Shown here in pieces: positions 31,640 to 42,176 of a stretch of 64,000 nt of DNA. Both the position numbers and the translations under genes were made by a program. The notes under the pieces are model-generated. The model was not told the DNA's origin. It was given only the letters and a program-made list of their open reading frames with translations, and made no database searches. Source of the DNA: Gautieria morchelliformis (Eukaryota > Basidiomycota > Agaricomycetes > Gomphales > Gomphaceae); NCBI GenBank assembly GCA_015179125.1, contig WHVA01000004.1, positions 124,001 through 188,000 on the forward strand, given 5' to 3'. How positions within the stretch are numbered: position 1 is the stretch's first letter; the number at the start of each line of letters is the position of its first letter.

Positions 31640-34302
31640 CTACTCATAGAGGTCATCCATGAGGGAGTCCTCTAGAGTGGCCGATACGATGACGTCGTCG
31701 TCGTACGGGGCCGGTGGAGCACGTGACTCCTCCGGGGGCACCTCTGCATCATCGGTGGTGATTGGGTGAGGCTGGTCGGCCACACCACTAGCGGCGGTAT
31801 CTGTCACAATTCCAAACCAAAAACATTACTCTCACATCATTTTACTTTACTCTCACTTCATTTTACTCCATCCAACCCCTTCTACCCACAACACGCCCGT
31901 GCCACTACTCCTTAGCTTCCCCCTCGATCGCACACACCCACACGATCCACCACAACATCCCATAAACCCGCTGACACGCAGCTGATCCAGCAACCCACAG
32001 ATCCGCCCCTGAACCGAGACAGAGCCCGAACCCGAGAGGATCTGATCCGTGGAGTGGCACGCCGGCTAGCTCGCCGGCCACTCGTATTCCCTTTTCTCCT
32101 CTTCCTTCTTTCTTCTATTTCATTCCTTTCTGGTAAACGTACCATACTCCTCTCCTCTCATTCGATAGATACAATATACATATGCGCCGCAGCTGCCGGC
32201 ACATCAAACCCCGTTATCTAGTCCTAGCACCCGCACCCTCTCATGCCGGTCGTTCTTATCCGTTCTAGTCCACTCCCTTCACCAGTTAAAAGGGCTGTCA
32301 TGTACATAGGACAACCCTAGTTAATCAAACTCACTTGTCACGCATACAAACACTCGTCTTGAAATACTCTGCTCGCAACCACTCTTATTCTTTACAGTAT
32401 CTGCTTGGGTGCTGGGGCCCGTGTCCTCGTGGAGCATGGCCTCAACGGCCGGGTCCTCAGTCTGAGGAGGGGGCCGGAAGCGCGCCAGCTCTTGGTCGAG
32501 CTGGGCGTGAGTGAGGGGTTGTGGCACCGTGGCCCTCACATGGCTGGTCTCGATGACCTTTTGTTGGCCCTTGCGGGCGGCGGCACTGAATGCCGCACCG
32601 GTGATGCTGCGTTGAACATAATGTTCAATGCGCGCCACTCGCTCGCGAGTGACCCCCGTGTAGTGGGCCAACCATCTCGCGATCTCAGCGAGGGGGATGT
32701 CGGGGCTGGCTCGGCCCTCCACAGGGAATGGGCCCATGATTGAGAGCCGCAGGGTTGTGCTCTGAGGTGTCAGCACTTCCCTGGCGTCGACGAGGCTCGA
32801 CCATTGGTCTGTCGAGCCGAAGAGGTCAAGTAGCCTCGCCCTGAGGGGTGATGCGACCCCTTTAACCGGGGGCGCAAGGGCCTTCAACCACATCCAGACG
32901 TCCATGTCGTCTAGGTTGAAGGTGCCATCCGCGTTGTCACGGATGGCAGATGGGATTCCTTCAGGGTTGTGTATCCAACCCTTCAGGATGGCCACGATGT
33001 CGTGCAGGGTACCGTCCGCTATCACGAGACAATCCCTTTTGGGATTGCGAGTGCGTTGTTCGCGCTCGATGCATTTGAATACGCTGATCATCTCGCGCGT
33101 ACGCGCGAGCTGCGGCGTTCTTTTGCCCGCGCTATGAGTTCGATGAAGCGTGGGTCGTCGAGCGGGCAGATGTTGTACCATTGAGTACGACGCTGTTGGG
33201 CCTTTCCTACTGGCCATGGTAGGAGGCCCGTCTCGGAGATTGGTGGGTCTCCAAGTGGTATGATCACTCCCTCCCCCGGGTAGGGAGGGTGAACTGTCCC
33301 CGCCGGCGGAGGCAGGGCCACGCCAGGCCCGATGTACTGGGCCTCGATCTGTGCTACCCGCCGCTGAAGGGCGGGGTCGTTGACAGTGTGCGACGATGAT
33401 GCCGCTAGGTAAGTGCTAATCATGCTTTCCTTCGCAATGGCTAGCCCATTGAAGGTGTGGGGGGAGCCGCACAATTTCTTGCACGTTTTCTTTGGCTGCT
33501 CTGCCAGCCTCTGTGCCCGTTCAGGGTCGTACGTCTTCCAGACGGATGAGTCTGACTCCCATCCATCTGGGATGCCGTATGCAGAGTCAGAAGGCGCGCT
33601 CTGCCCTTCTGTTGTTGTTGTTGTCGGGGTTGGCGCCGACAATCAGGACGCTAGTCCCGATGTTGCACGCGCCCGCAGAGGTACCATCGCGCGAAGTGAT
33701 GATGGCCCGGCCACTGGGTCCGTGGCCGGGTCATGTCGCGGCCTTTTTGAGGCAACGTGGGCCAGGGTAACCTGGACCTGGGCTGCGCTCAGCTGTTGCT
33801 CCAGTTCCTTGATCCTGGCGCGCTCGGTTACGAGCGTGTCGTCGCGGTCCTCGACCACGCGTTCCAGCTCCTTGACCTCTTTTCTAAGGTCGTGGATGTC
33901 CCGGAGGGGCTCTTCTCACATGTCACGTGTGATGCCCCATGTGAGCCATCCCCAAGCTGCATCGACGGTGTCGCCGATGTCTTTGTCCCGCAGTTTGACC
34001 TTGCGGGTGCCAGTCGCGGCCCTAAGGTGCGCGGAATAGTCCGCGCACGTTGCGCCATCGTCCACCCGGACGATGGCGAGGGCGTACTCCCATCCCACGA
34101 TCATTCAGTGCTCCTGGTCTATTGGAGCACGGAGAATGTCTGCGGCCCCCTGTCTCGGGGCCGTTGTTCGCGTTGTGGACATTGACGGATCAACGTTCAT
34201 CCCATCTTTAGGGGGCATCATCTTCGTGGGGATGATGGTGGTTAGCTTCCAAGAAGCGATGCGCCCTCGGAAAGATCCGAGGTGAAAATTTAACCGCGCC
34301 AT
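31640..34302 (-). pseudogene. Extra ORF of a chromodomain Gypsy, downstream of integrase
   Basis: One long minus-strand frame starts with ATG at 34302, 38 bases after the pol stop, and ends at TAG TAG (31642-31637) just before the polypurine tract; about 690 residues without the solo LTR inserted at 31802-32396. It has three in-frame TGA (34107-34105, 33918-33916, 33645-33643) and one frameshift near 33095. Visible features: a predicted coiled coil around residues 135-190 (DLRKEVKELERVVEDRDDTL, ARIKELEQQLSAAQVQV), a Pro/Thr/Ser-rich linker (TPTTTTTEGQSAP), a charged middle (SVFKCIEREQRTRNPKRDC, GTFNLDDMDVWMWLKALAPP), PLAEIARWLAHYTGVTRERV and an acidic end (DDDVIVSATLEDSLMDDLYE). No membrane segment, zinc finger or known domain. 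Not an envelope by any sign. Function unknown. Confidence 0.65.
31802..32396 (+). mobile_element. Solo LTR, family L3 (595 bp)
   Basis: Starts TGTCACAATTCC and ends TTCTTTACA; flanked by GTATC at 31797-31801 and 32397-32401. It splits the extra ORF of the Gypsy; on the minus strand the frame joins as QADT-AASG when LTR and one GTATC are taken out. A GTTAAAAGGG box near 32284 suggests plus orientation. Confidence 0.9.
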
Positions 34303-34340
34303 GGCCGGCGCGTCACGTGGCCTGCACGTGACAGACGCGT

Positions 34341-35100
34341 CTAGCGGCGTCTGGGGAGGTCGTGTGGCTTGCCCACCCCCTGAAGCTCTAGATAGCTATC
34401 TAGGGCTTCAAGGTCCTTGCAGGACGACATGGGTTCCCATGTCACGTCGCCTAGGGTCCAACGGACCTGGAACTCCAGGTCCGTCGAGTTTATCCATCGA
34501 TGTGCGATAATCTCGTTGACGAGCCACTCCTCGTCGTCATTTGCTCCGAAGTCATAAAATGACTTGGCCTCACGACGAGGGAACAATTTGTCGTTGTTAG
34601 CCTCGTATCGCCGTACGAGGCTGGAATGGAAGACCGGTGAAATGCAACGGCTTTTCAGTTTGTCGGGAAGATCGAGGGTCACCGTCGAGGCGTCGTTGTG
34701 AGCCTCGACAACGCGGTACGGTCCGATGTACCACGGGACTAGCTTTCTGGCTCTTCCTTTTGGGAGAGTTAGGTTTTGTGTCGAAAGGTAGACGCGGTTG
34801 TTGACCGCGTACCTGTCGCTCGCCATACGTTTCTTATTTGCGTGAAATGTTTGCATCACTCGATGCTCTATGATTGCATCGTGTGCCGCCATCAGGTTCC
34901 ATTTTGCCTGATGTGCGAACCGGGCTACTCCCTTCAACGGGGTGTCCATGGCTATGGGTAGGTCTATCCGCGGCATATAGCCGTGGTTCAGCTCAAAAGG
35001 TGCGAACCCTGTGGTCACGCTGACGTTGCTGTTGAGGGCGACCTCAACCATTGGGCATTTCAATGCCCAATCCTTCTGATCGTCTCTGACGACCAATAAG
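34341..35100 (-). pseudogene. Gypsy integrase C-terminus and chromodomain
   Basis: Minus-strand end of pol: DDQKDWALKCPMVEVALNSN with TTGFAPFELNHGYMP (integrase C-terminal part), GPYRVVEAHNDASTVTLDLP (GPY/F-type module) and a chromodomain with WLVNEIIAHRWINSTDLEFQ, VRWTLGDVTWEPMSSCKDLE. It marks the element as a chromovirus. The frame is open to the stop at 34343-34341. The upstream integrase core, RNase H, RT, protease and gag are missing; sequence changes to repeat Q at about 35100. Confidence 0.85.
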
Positions 35101-35620
35101 TGATATCGATCGTATTTGATGGCGTGCCTGCTGGCGAATGATGCGAGCAGCGAATGGCTGTTCGGCGAACTGCGAGGAAGGGCGAACAGAGGTGACATAG
35201 AGGAGGAGAGGTCGGGGTGGAGGGCGAAGGCGAGCAAACACTGAGGAGGAGTAGCGAAAAGGGAAAATGGGGATACCAAGGTGCAGGAAATACACAGGTC
35301 ATGACAATCCAATTATCAGAACACCATCGGAAGCGGGTCCAGCAGAGGAGGTGGTAGACCCAGTGATGACTGCCAAGTCAGTCCAAAGACGTCGACCGTG
35401 CGTTTGACGGCGTGGCGATGGTAATTGGCGCGAACAGCGAGCATCGGTTGCCAAACATGACAATGGCGATCGGAACGAACACGGAAATGGGGTGAGAAAT
35501 GGCAGGACAGAGCACCTGAGTATGAGGAATAAACGCGTCATGACAATAGGCATGGTTTGGAGGCGAGAGAGGCGTGGTAACCGTAGCGTAGCGTAGATGC
35601 AAATTGTCAGATGCATTTTT
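35100..35620 (-). repeat. Repeat Q fragment, minus orientation
   Basis: Reverse complement of 43567-44000: shared blocks include TTGTCATGACCTGTGTATTT and CATTCGCTGCTCGCATCATT. It joins integrase sequence at about 35100 and ends near 35620. Repeat Q looks like an LTR (other copies end in CCAATCTTGACA), here without that end. Confidence 0.6.
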
Positions 35621-36000
35621 CATCTCAGTGTTTTTTTTTCCTTCCGTTTCACAGCAGAGTACATGGTGACTGACATAGCAAAGACTCCGACAGTACTAAA
35701 AAAAGCTGCCGGTCTGCGTGCATACAAGCACAGCCCTCATGTCCACCCTGCGCATGACAAATGTGCCATCTCAATGTGCCGTGTATTCATGGCCGTCACC
35801 GCAGGTGCTCACGTCTAGGTGTTCCTTCCTCACGCACACCCTCCTACCTCCCACCCTCAGAAGATAGGGGAGCTCGAACAAGAAGACACTGTGATCCTTC
35901 GCAGAGAAGGCTTGGAAAACCCGTCTGTGTATAACAAAGTTATTTTTGAAGAATGTGAGCAGGCCTTCGAAGTCTACAGTTAGCAAGTTAAATGCCATCG
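35621..36000. other. No clear gene; possible GH9 5' exons
   Basis: Begins with a T-run near 35627. I see no recognisable protein, although GT/AG-like signals in 35860-36040 could belong to upstream exons of the GH9 sequence that follows. Confidence 0.3.
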
Positions 36001-36039
36001 TCAATACACGGGGGATGCTCAGGTGAGGGATAAGGACAT

Positions 36040-37130
36040 ATGAAAAATAGTAGCCTGCATGGGGACCAGTTCTTCTGGACACGGTATGCGCTCAGCGGCC
36101 AAGATGGTGTGTTCAATTGGGATGACAAAACCCCGGCACTCCCAGTACTTTTCGCGCAGGCTGCACTCGTGCGTCCTGACTTCGCCACGGGTCACAATAA
36201 GTCTTCATGGACTGTCAAGGCGGAACAATACTTAGATCGTATCATTAGTGGAAAAGGACGTGGGTTGTTAACAGAAGGTGATGTCTTGGCTTACCCTTCG
36301 ATTCCTTAGCTTGGGATTGTTGCTGATATCAGTTGGGGGTCCTAGCAGGCGGACACCTATGATATGGTGGTGACTCAGACTCAGCAAGTCTTAATCCTGC
36401 ACTCAATGTCACAATGCTCATAGCATGCTACGCGCTCATGGCATCCAGTCCCGACAAGGTGACTGCATATCAAGTGCATGGGACGTGCCAGACCTTCTAT
36501 ACCGTATTGTGTGAGCTGATGCTTTGTGCTTTTTAGAACTTTGCGCAGTGCCAGGTGGATTATGTGCTAGGTAAGAACCCCATGTCAGGCGAGTGACATT
36601 TCTTGCATTTTATTCCCGGTATGTGAACGGGTGCCTGCCTTTCCAGCGCCCTATGTTGTTGGATCCAACCCTGTAAGCAGACACATGAGAAACCCTGTGC
36701 ACACTCACAACTTTCCCCACCTCAGAACTCACCATCAAACCCCCATTCGGCACTTGCGAGCGGCGGGAATGATATCAGTGCCATCAACACGATACCCGCG
36801 CAGCATATGTTCTGTACGGCGGCGTGGTAGGTGGTCCTGATTGCAATGACAACTTTTACGATATCCGAAGGTACTGGCCTGAAACGGAGGTGCGTAAGTG
36901 GACACTATATATATGCACTGAGAATGAACGAAATAAATATGGTTTTTTATTCCTTTCTGTCATGCAAGCAGATATTGCTGGACTATGTCGCACCAATGTT
37001 GTCAATCACGGCATACAGTGTACTCACGAATCCCAGCGATCCATTCTACACATCACTACAACCAGGTGGGTGTGTTCCAGGGTTCGCAGAGGCAAGCATG
37101 CGCTCCAGCACTGCATACGAGCATTGAGAT
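36040..37130 (+). pseudogene. Glycoside hydrolase family 9 (endoglucanase) pseudogene, C-terminal part
   Basis: GH9 enzymes cleave cellulose beta-1,4 links. Plus-strand exons: GVFNWDDKTPALPVLFAQ with GKGRGLLTEG (36095-36275), GGDSDSASLNPALNVTMLIA (36366-36460), NFAQCQVDYVLGKNPMS (36538-36590), APYVVGSNP (36650-36672), SPSNPHSALASGGNDISAIN (36724-36790), LYGGVVGGPDCNDNFYDIR (36808-36875), ending YWPETE, and LDYVAPMLSITAYSVLTNPS (36985-37065). The family's catalytic Glu would be the one ending PETE. One intron uses a GC donor (TCAG/GCGAGT near 36591). Two defects: TGA in place of the expected Tyr in the GG-x-x-x-Y-GGD block (near 36357) and one missing base near 36795. The N-terminal half is not recognisable. 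Confident on family, confident that it is broken if the assembly is right. Confidence 0.75.
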
Positions 37131-37179
37131 ATCATAAATGAGGGTGAGAATGGTGGGGAGGGTCTGTTTCACGTACCGT

Positions 37180-38500
37180 CATAGGCCTCAGCGATCTGGA
37201 AGCCAAATTGACAAGGAGGCTGGTTAGACTTGTGGGGTACAGTGAAAAGACCGGTGGTCTGCACAATAGCCATTGTGACGCCAAACACGATGAGTTCTAT
37301 AAGCGTGAACAGCATGATACGCAACTTCCAAACATTGTGGAGTGGATCGACGGGGACGTGAGAGTGCGATCCCGAAGTAGAAAATGAATCTTTGCCATGA
37401 TTCCGTTTGCACTCAATGTGTCGAGCCCCATGTACCAGCTACAACAATTTACATCAGGGGCTATCTATATATGTTTGCCAACGAGGGGAGTACTTATAAA
37501 AGACCATTGAGAACGCCTGAAAGTGAGATGGATGTATATTACTGGTGTCAACGGCACGAGGCACATTGCGCCTTGCGCCAAATTCGAGACGTGCTGTTCC
37601 ACAACAGCGACAGCCACTTCCCTCCTTGCTATGTGAGTGGTAGTGTCCGTTGAGGTCGATCGAGTAAGTGACCCATCCCCAGAAGGCATGCCATTTCCGC
37701 TCACATTCCCCTTTTCTTCGTCTTTCTTCTCTGCCCGGCCCAAAATGGCGAGAGATTGGGTATGGATGGGAGCCTGGGTGTAAGGACCCGGCCTTTGGCT
37801 GGTTACTTACTGGTATAACCCTTTTTCCGAACCCGAGCCTTGTGATACTCATGCCCAAGTACTTGTGATTCTAATCCTGCACCCGAGCCTGAGCTAGAGC
37901 TCATTTCCGACCTTGATCCCATGCCCTAATCCCTTAGTTACTGATCCCGCTCCATCACACATCATTCGTATATTACCTCGCTCTGACCTCACCCTGACCT
38001 TCCCCCGAATATGCTCGCCCCTGACTCATACCCTCGCTCGTATATAAACCCCCTTGTATGCATTCCTACTCCTCAGTCTGAAAATCAACTATCGTACCTC
38101 TTGATCCTTAGTTAGTTTCTAAGCCTTTGCCTCTTGAGCCAAACCTCGCCTCTTATTCATTTACCTCCGAAATTGGGACTCGTGCGTAGGGTCGGTGCAG
38201 CACATAAGCTGAAGCCAAGTGCCCCTCTGACCTCCCTATCAGAACCTTGCTCTGTAACCTCGGACCTTATCTCGGGTTTCGCCCCTGAGCTCGGTCAACC
38301 TTACAAAGGATCGTATCGTAACACTGGGGGATGAGGCCTACGTGTACCGTTAGATAGATAAAGCGATAGCATTAAAACAGACCGTTTGGCGCAGGGACAC
38401 CAATAAGACCAGCGATGAAAGTGGTGATTCCCAGAAGGAAAAAATCATAATGGAAGCCAGGTGGCTTGCGCAGAGGAAAGTGCTCACGGCTTTGCGATTC
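37180..38500 (-). pseudogene. Borate/bicarbonate (BOR1/SLC4-like) transporter fragment, split by an LTR
   Basis: Minus-strand pieces of a SLC4-type anion transporter: FPLRKPPGFHYDFFLLGITT, FIAGLIGVPAPNG (38470-38370), then beyond the solo LTR VVEQHVSNLAQG (near 37600) and PLHNVWKLRIMLFTLIELIV, FGVTMAIVQT (37360-37270), where an intron and an IA start follow. Order and motifs match the membrane domain of fungal BOR1-type transporters. Several frame changes separate them, the solo LTR 37779-38323 cuts the gene, and the upstream N-terminal part is missing. Long gaps of coding sequence between the pieces mean deletion as well. Confidence 0.65.
37779..38323 (+). mobile_element. Solo LTR, family L1 (545 bp)
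   Basis: Starts TGTAAGGACCCGG, ends CGTATCGTAACA, flanked by CTGGG at 37774-37778 and 38324-38328. Same family as 6584-7132. TATA-like GTATATAAACC near 38040. Inserted in the transporter sequence. Confidence 0.9.
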
Positions 38501-38509
38501 CTGTCTTTG

Positions 38510-40040
38510 GAGTCGAGGCCATAACAGACTACAAATGGATCATCCCATGTAGAAAGATTAAGAGTTTGTTGATGATGAGTTCTAGGTAGCAATGCAATTC
38601 AGACTTCGAATGGAAGTCGAATCGAGTAGGAAATAGAGGGGTCGAGTATACACCGTGTGTGAGTATCTCGAACAGTAGTTGCACAATGTATGCGCAGTGA
38701 GATGTTCAATGACTTCCAAGATAAATGAGTACTGATTGACTGGAGACTGTATACACACGTTGGACTATTTAACTAGCTACGAGGTATGCTGCGGCGCGGA
38801 GAGTGGAGGGGGAACGTATGGGCCGACTAGGGTGTCTGGACTCGGAAGTACGGTGGTCCGGAGGCAGCGGTAGCTAGGGGATTGATCTATCGAATGGGAA
38901 GTGGTGTAGGTAGTCATAAGCATCAGAAATATGGGTTGTGAATTAGTGAAGAAGGTAACATGGAAGATATGTAGACGTGTGGCTCAACGACTAGTTCCTC
39001 CGTGGATCAGCGTCCCTCGGGCTCGGGCTGTGACTCGGGTTGTGTGGATCCGCGGGCATTGGGTCAGGGTCGAGTCGACAGGGCAATGGGAACGTTGTGG
39101 GGTGTCGTGTGGATGTGTGTGTGTTCGAGGGGAAAGGCTGGTGATCAGTGGCACGTGTGTGTGGTGGGTAGGAAGGATTAGATGGATTGGGAGAAGTATG
39201 AATGATATATTTGGAATAGAATTATGACATCCCATGCATCAGTGCCTGTATTCCTTGCTCTATATGACGTGAACCGATACAACATACTCTTCAGCACAAC
39301 ATTTGCAGAGTCTTGCCGGAAGTGGTCCATGAACCTTGCGGGAGTGCGCAGGACGTCGCACATGAGTAGCTTAGTTTCGGCGGTCTGGATGGGGACGTAG
39401 GTGGGTGATTTTTGGAGGGTCACTTCGCACTGGAAAGCAGCGCAATGCTGGCGCCATGTGTCTCTGTACGGGAGGAATACTAGGCGTTTATTTGTGGATG
39501 CATAGCTTGAGACAGCAGCGACGTGACGGCACAAATTCAATTATGGCCCAATAACGGTCGAATAGCCATGTGTTGAGTTATGTGAATAAGGCGCATGCCG
39601 CATGGTAATGAAAAAGACGTACTCGTCGGCTACTACAAGCCGTGGGCGCGAGGAATAATTCGCTGGGTGTTTTTCCAGCTGCACCCCGCAAGTGATTGCT
39701 GCGCAGTCGCGATGTAGAGGATTCTGCAAGAGCTCACAAGTTCAACACCTGCTGTGTAGTCATTTACTATGACCATATCCTGGCCTGCTAGGTTCAAGTA
39801 TATGAGTGGTGAGTCAAATTGCTGTGCAAGCTTGTCGAACCATATCCAGGGTCGCCTTGGGGGCCTACATGAGAATTGGTATGAGCGTGATGTCATACTA
39901 GGTAACTAGCTGCACAAACATAAGATGGAGGTGCCCTATCAGTGGCAACCCTTTGGGGCTGGGCGGAAGATTCGTACGCCGCTTCTTGATGGACACGAGG
40001 TAGCGCAAGCCCAGTGGACTGCCGTGCGACGCCACATTCC
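38510..40040 (-). pseudogene. Cytochrome P450 N-terminal fragment
   Basis: Minus-strand exons of a fungal P450: RRTNLPPSPKGLPLIGHLHL (N-terminal hinge, near 39990-39930), PRRPWIWFDKLAQQFDSPLI with YLNLAGQDMVIVNDYTAGVE (39855-39745), GVQLEKHPANYSSRPRLVVA with DEY (39690-39610), NKRLVFLPYRDTWRQHC and TPARFMDHFRQDSANVVLKS (39490-39270). The intron after GHLHLM ends in a clear TAG acceptor near 39868. After the solo LTR only DDPFV remains, then transporter sequence. The heme-binding Cys region and the whole C-terminal half are lost, so no activity is possible. Confidence 0.75.
38548..39229 (+). mobile_element. Solo LTR, family L4 (682 bp)
   Basis: Starts TGTAGAAAGATT and ends AATTATGACA; flanked by TCCCA at 38543-38547 and 39230-39234. 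It cuts the P450 sequence: on the minus strand GATGCATGGGA continues as TGATCC, read DAW-DDPFV. Contains the hairpin-like TTCAGACTTCGAATGGAAGT, which resembles a stretch in the solo LTR at 44513-45246; the two may be related families. Confidence 0.85.
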
Positions 40041-40149
40041 AGTGTGTGCTCGGGAGGTTGCAACCGCCCTCAAATCCGCCTGTGGCCATTGCGTCCCACC
40101 AACTCTGTCGCAAACCAGGTTGAACTTTTGAATCCACCCCCCCCATAGG

Positions 40150-40520
40150 GCCCTAGAGTGACCCGTGCTAGGGGGTGGTTCATGGCGGCGTTGACGGGAG
40201 CTGGTGGTGGTGGTAGGGAGCGCCGCGGAAATTTTCATGGGTCACGTGACCTTTCGAACTCAACCGGGGAACATTACTGCAGCTACAATAAATAGTATTA
40301 GGACAAGTCAGCGATGTATAATTGCTTGACATAACTGATGAATTATATGAAAGTATTTTACCCCGCTTCCGGCATAATTCTTTATGAGATGGTGACCTCA
40401 CAGAGGCTTTGGCCGCGCTGATCGGTAAGGTTGACCTGTAGCTTGCACCGATGCTATTATTATGTTTCCAAAAGCTGTAGGTACACACTTGGTAACTATA
40501 TAAACGATTCCTGATAAGTA
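40150..40520. other. No gene recognised
   Basis: Region upstream of the P450 start. No recognisable protein or RNA gene; may hold the old P450 promoter. Confidence 0.3.
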
Positions 40521-40524
40521 GTGC

Positions 40525-41140
40525 TCCCCCTGGGGGCTCCCTTTTTGTTTTCTGGACCTGTAAATCTGGTGTAAATTTGGCGTAAATCTACACTTACCGC
40601 TAGACTTACCAGTCACTTACCAGTCACTTACCAGTCACTTACCAGTACTTACCATGTAAATCCAGTGCCCACGCCATGCTGCTCGCCCCGAAGACCAGTG
40701 CATCGTTTCATGGTATGCTTAAGCGTGTCCTCTGGCAATTCTTTCGATTTTTATTGCCCACTGATCACTCACAGTAAGCTTGTATGCTCACTTGACAGCC
40801 GGTTTTGGCACCCTGCCCATCCTAAATGGCAGCCAATTTTTAAACAGTGTTTTGAGTTTAAAAAAATCAATCCTGGACTATTTACATGAACTATGCTAGC
40901 GCGGGAGGGCGCGTGCGACGCCCCCTGCTCCTGCTGCCTGCTCGTGAGCATGCAGCCAGCGACGGCCGAGCCCACCAGCTGGGTGAATCCGCCGAGCACC
41001 CGAAGGATCCCACCAAAAAGGTGGGTCCGACGAGATTTACGGGATTTACCGCTGCAGCCGTAAATTTCCACGGGGTACAGGTTTACTTTGACACTTCCGC
41101 CTTCCAACTTCTGATCCGAAACCTTGGGATTCCCGATATG
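40525..41140. mobile_element. Possible non-autonomous DNA element with subterminal repeats
   Basis: Left part has three GTAAAT motifs (TGTAAATCTGG, TGTAAATTTGG, CGTAAATCTAC) and a run of ACTTACCAGTC units; right part has the inverse-type motifs GATTTACGGGATTTACCG and CCGTAAATTT. A near-palindrome CTCCCCCTGGGGGCTC is at 40531. Clusters of short motifs near both ends are known from hAT, CACTA and similar DNA transposons. I could not fix terminal inverted repeats or a target duplication, and no transposase is encoded. Confidence 0.35.
40604..40653 (+). repeat. Tandem 11-bp repeat ACTTACCAGTC, about 4.6 units
   Basis: Three exact units, one 10-base unit and a partial unit in direct tandem. Too short and without spacers for CRISPR. 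Confidence 0.9.
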
Positions 41141-41192
41141 TAACAGTATTATCTGATTCCCACCCAATAACAATCACTATGCCTCTGTCAAG

Positions 41193-42040
41193 ATTGGTTT
41201 TTAGGCGTTAATATCGTGTATTAGTGAACACAGCGAATGCCCGAATGACTTGTGCGAATAAGTATGCCGTTCGGTGAATAGGTGAACCAATAAATGTTCA
41301 CAAGATAAGAGGGCTGCCCGAGCAGAGATCACCCTATCTACAGTCATAGCGAAATAGCCCGTGGCACTTGACGATGTAACGTGCAAGGTGTCACGGAAGG
41401 GTTGTCTAAGTAGCGACAATCCCTTCTCCGGCAAAGGTGCTCCTTCGGAGCCCTTCGCCGTCAGCACAGAAAATAGTTCGAAGGCTAAGGTAACGAAGAT
41501 GAAGTATGAGAACTCACCAGTGATGCCTAAGTCCTCTTCTGGTCGAAGATAGAAATCTCCAGGAGAAGGCTCAAAACGATGATCACAGTGAGGTCCAAGT
41601 TTGCACAAGATGAACGACATATGATAATTGAACTGAGGAATGTACATGCGAATGTAAACTACTTATATCGAATGCTCGTAAGGCATCAACGAATAGGAAA
41701 GAGGCCATCGTGAGTCAGGGTTGGATAGGGGTGCGCAGTCATGATACTAAGTAGATGGAATAAACATACAATAGAGTGAGGGAAGAGTGCGAACATGAAA
41801 CGACGGAGAGTAAAGGTGGTGAAGGCACTTATGGACAAAACCATATCTTGGGACCCGTATACATGCTACCCTGCACGGACTCTTCATCTACACGCACGAC
41901 CTATGGAAGGGACGTCCTGCGAACACACTTTGGCCATACGAACACCCAAAGGGGTTGGATTAAGAAGATGATGGGGTTAGTGATGGACCATCATGCCAGG
42001 TAAATGGTATCGATCGTATTTGATGGTGTGCCTGCTGCCT
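41193..42040 (-). repeat. Repeat Q, LTR-like, minus orientation
   Basis: On the minus strand runs from about 42040 to CCAATCTTGACA at 41193. Matches 44000-44512 plus 45247-45535 in order. Ends in CA and holds a spliced-leader-like GGTGAGTTCTCATAC stretch shared by all copies. Start of the full unit is missing here. Confidence 0.65.
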
Positions 42041-42176
42041 GAATCAATTCAGCCCACACTCAGCCTAACCCACCCGGCGTGAGTCTGAGGCATTCGGCCA
42101 TAATCGGTTGAGCGTAAACAACTTGCGTTCGACACATACTTGGAGGGAAGCCCTCGGTGAGGCGGATACCTGATAT

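Noticed and set aside
40604..40653. CRISPR-like direct repeats
   Set aside because: 11-base units with no spacers in a eukaryotic genome; a simple tandem repeat.
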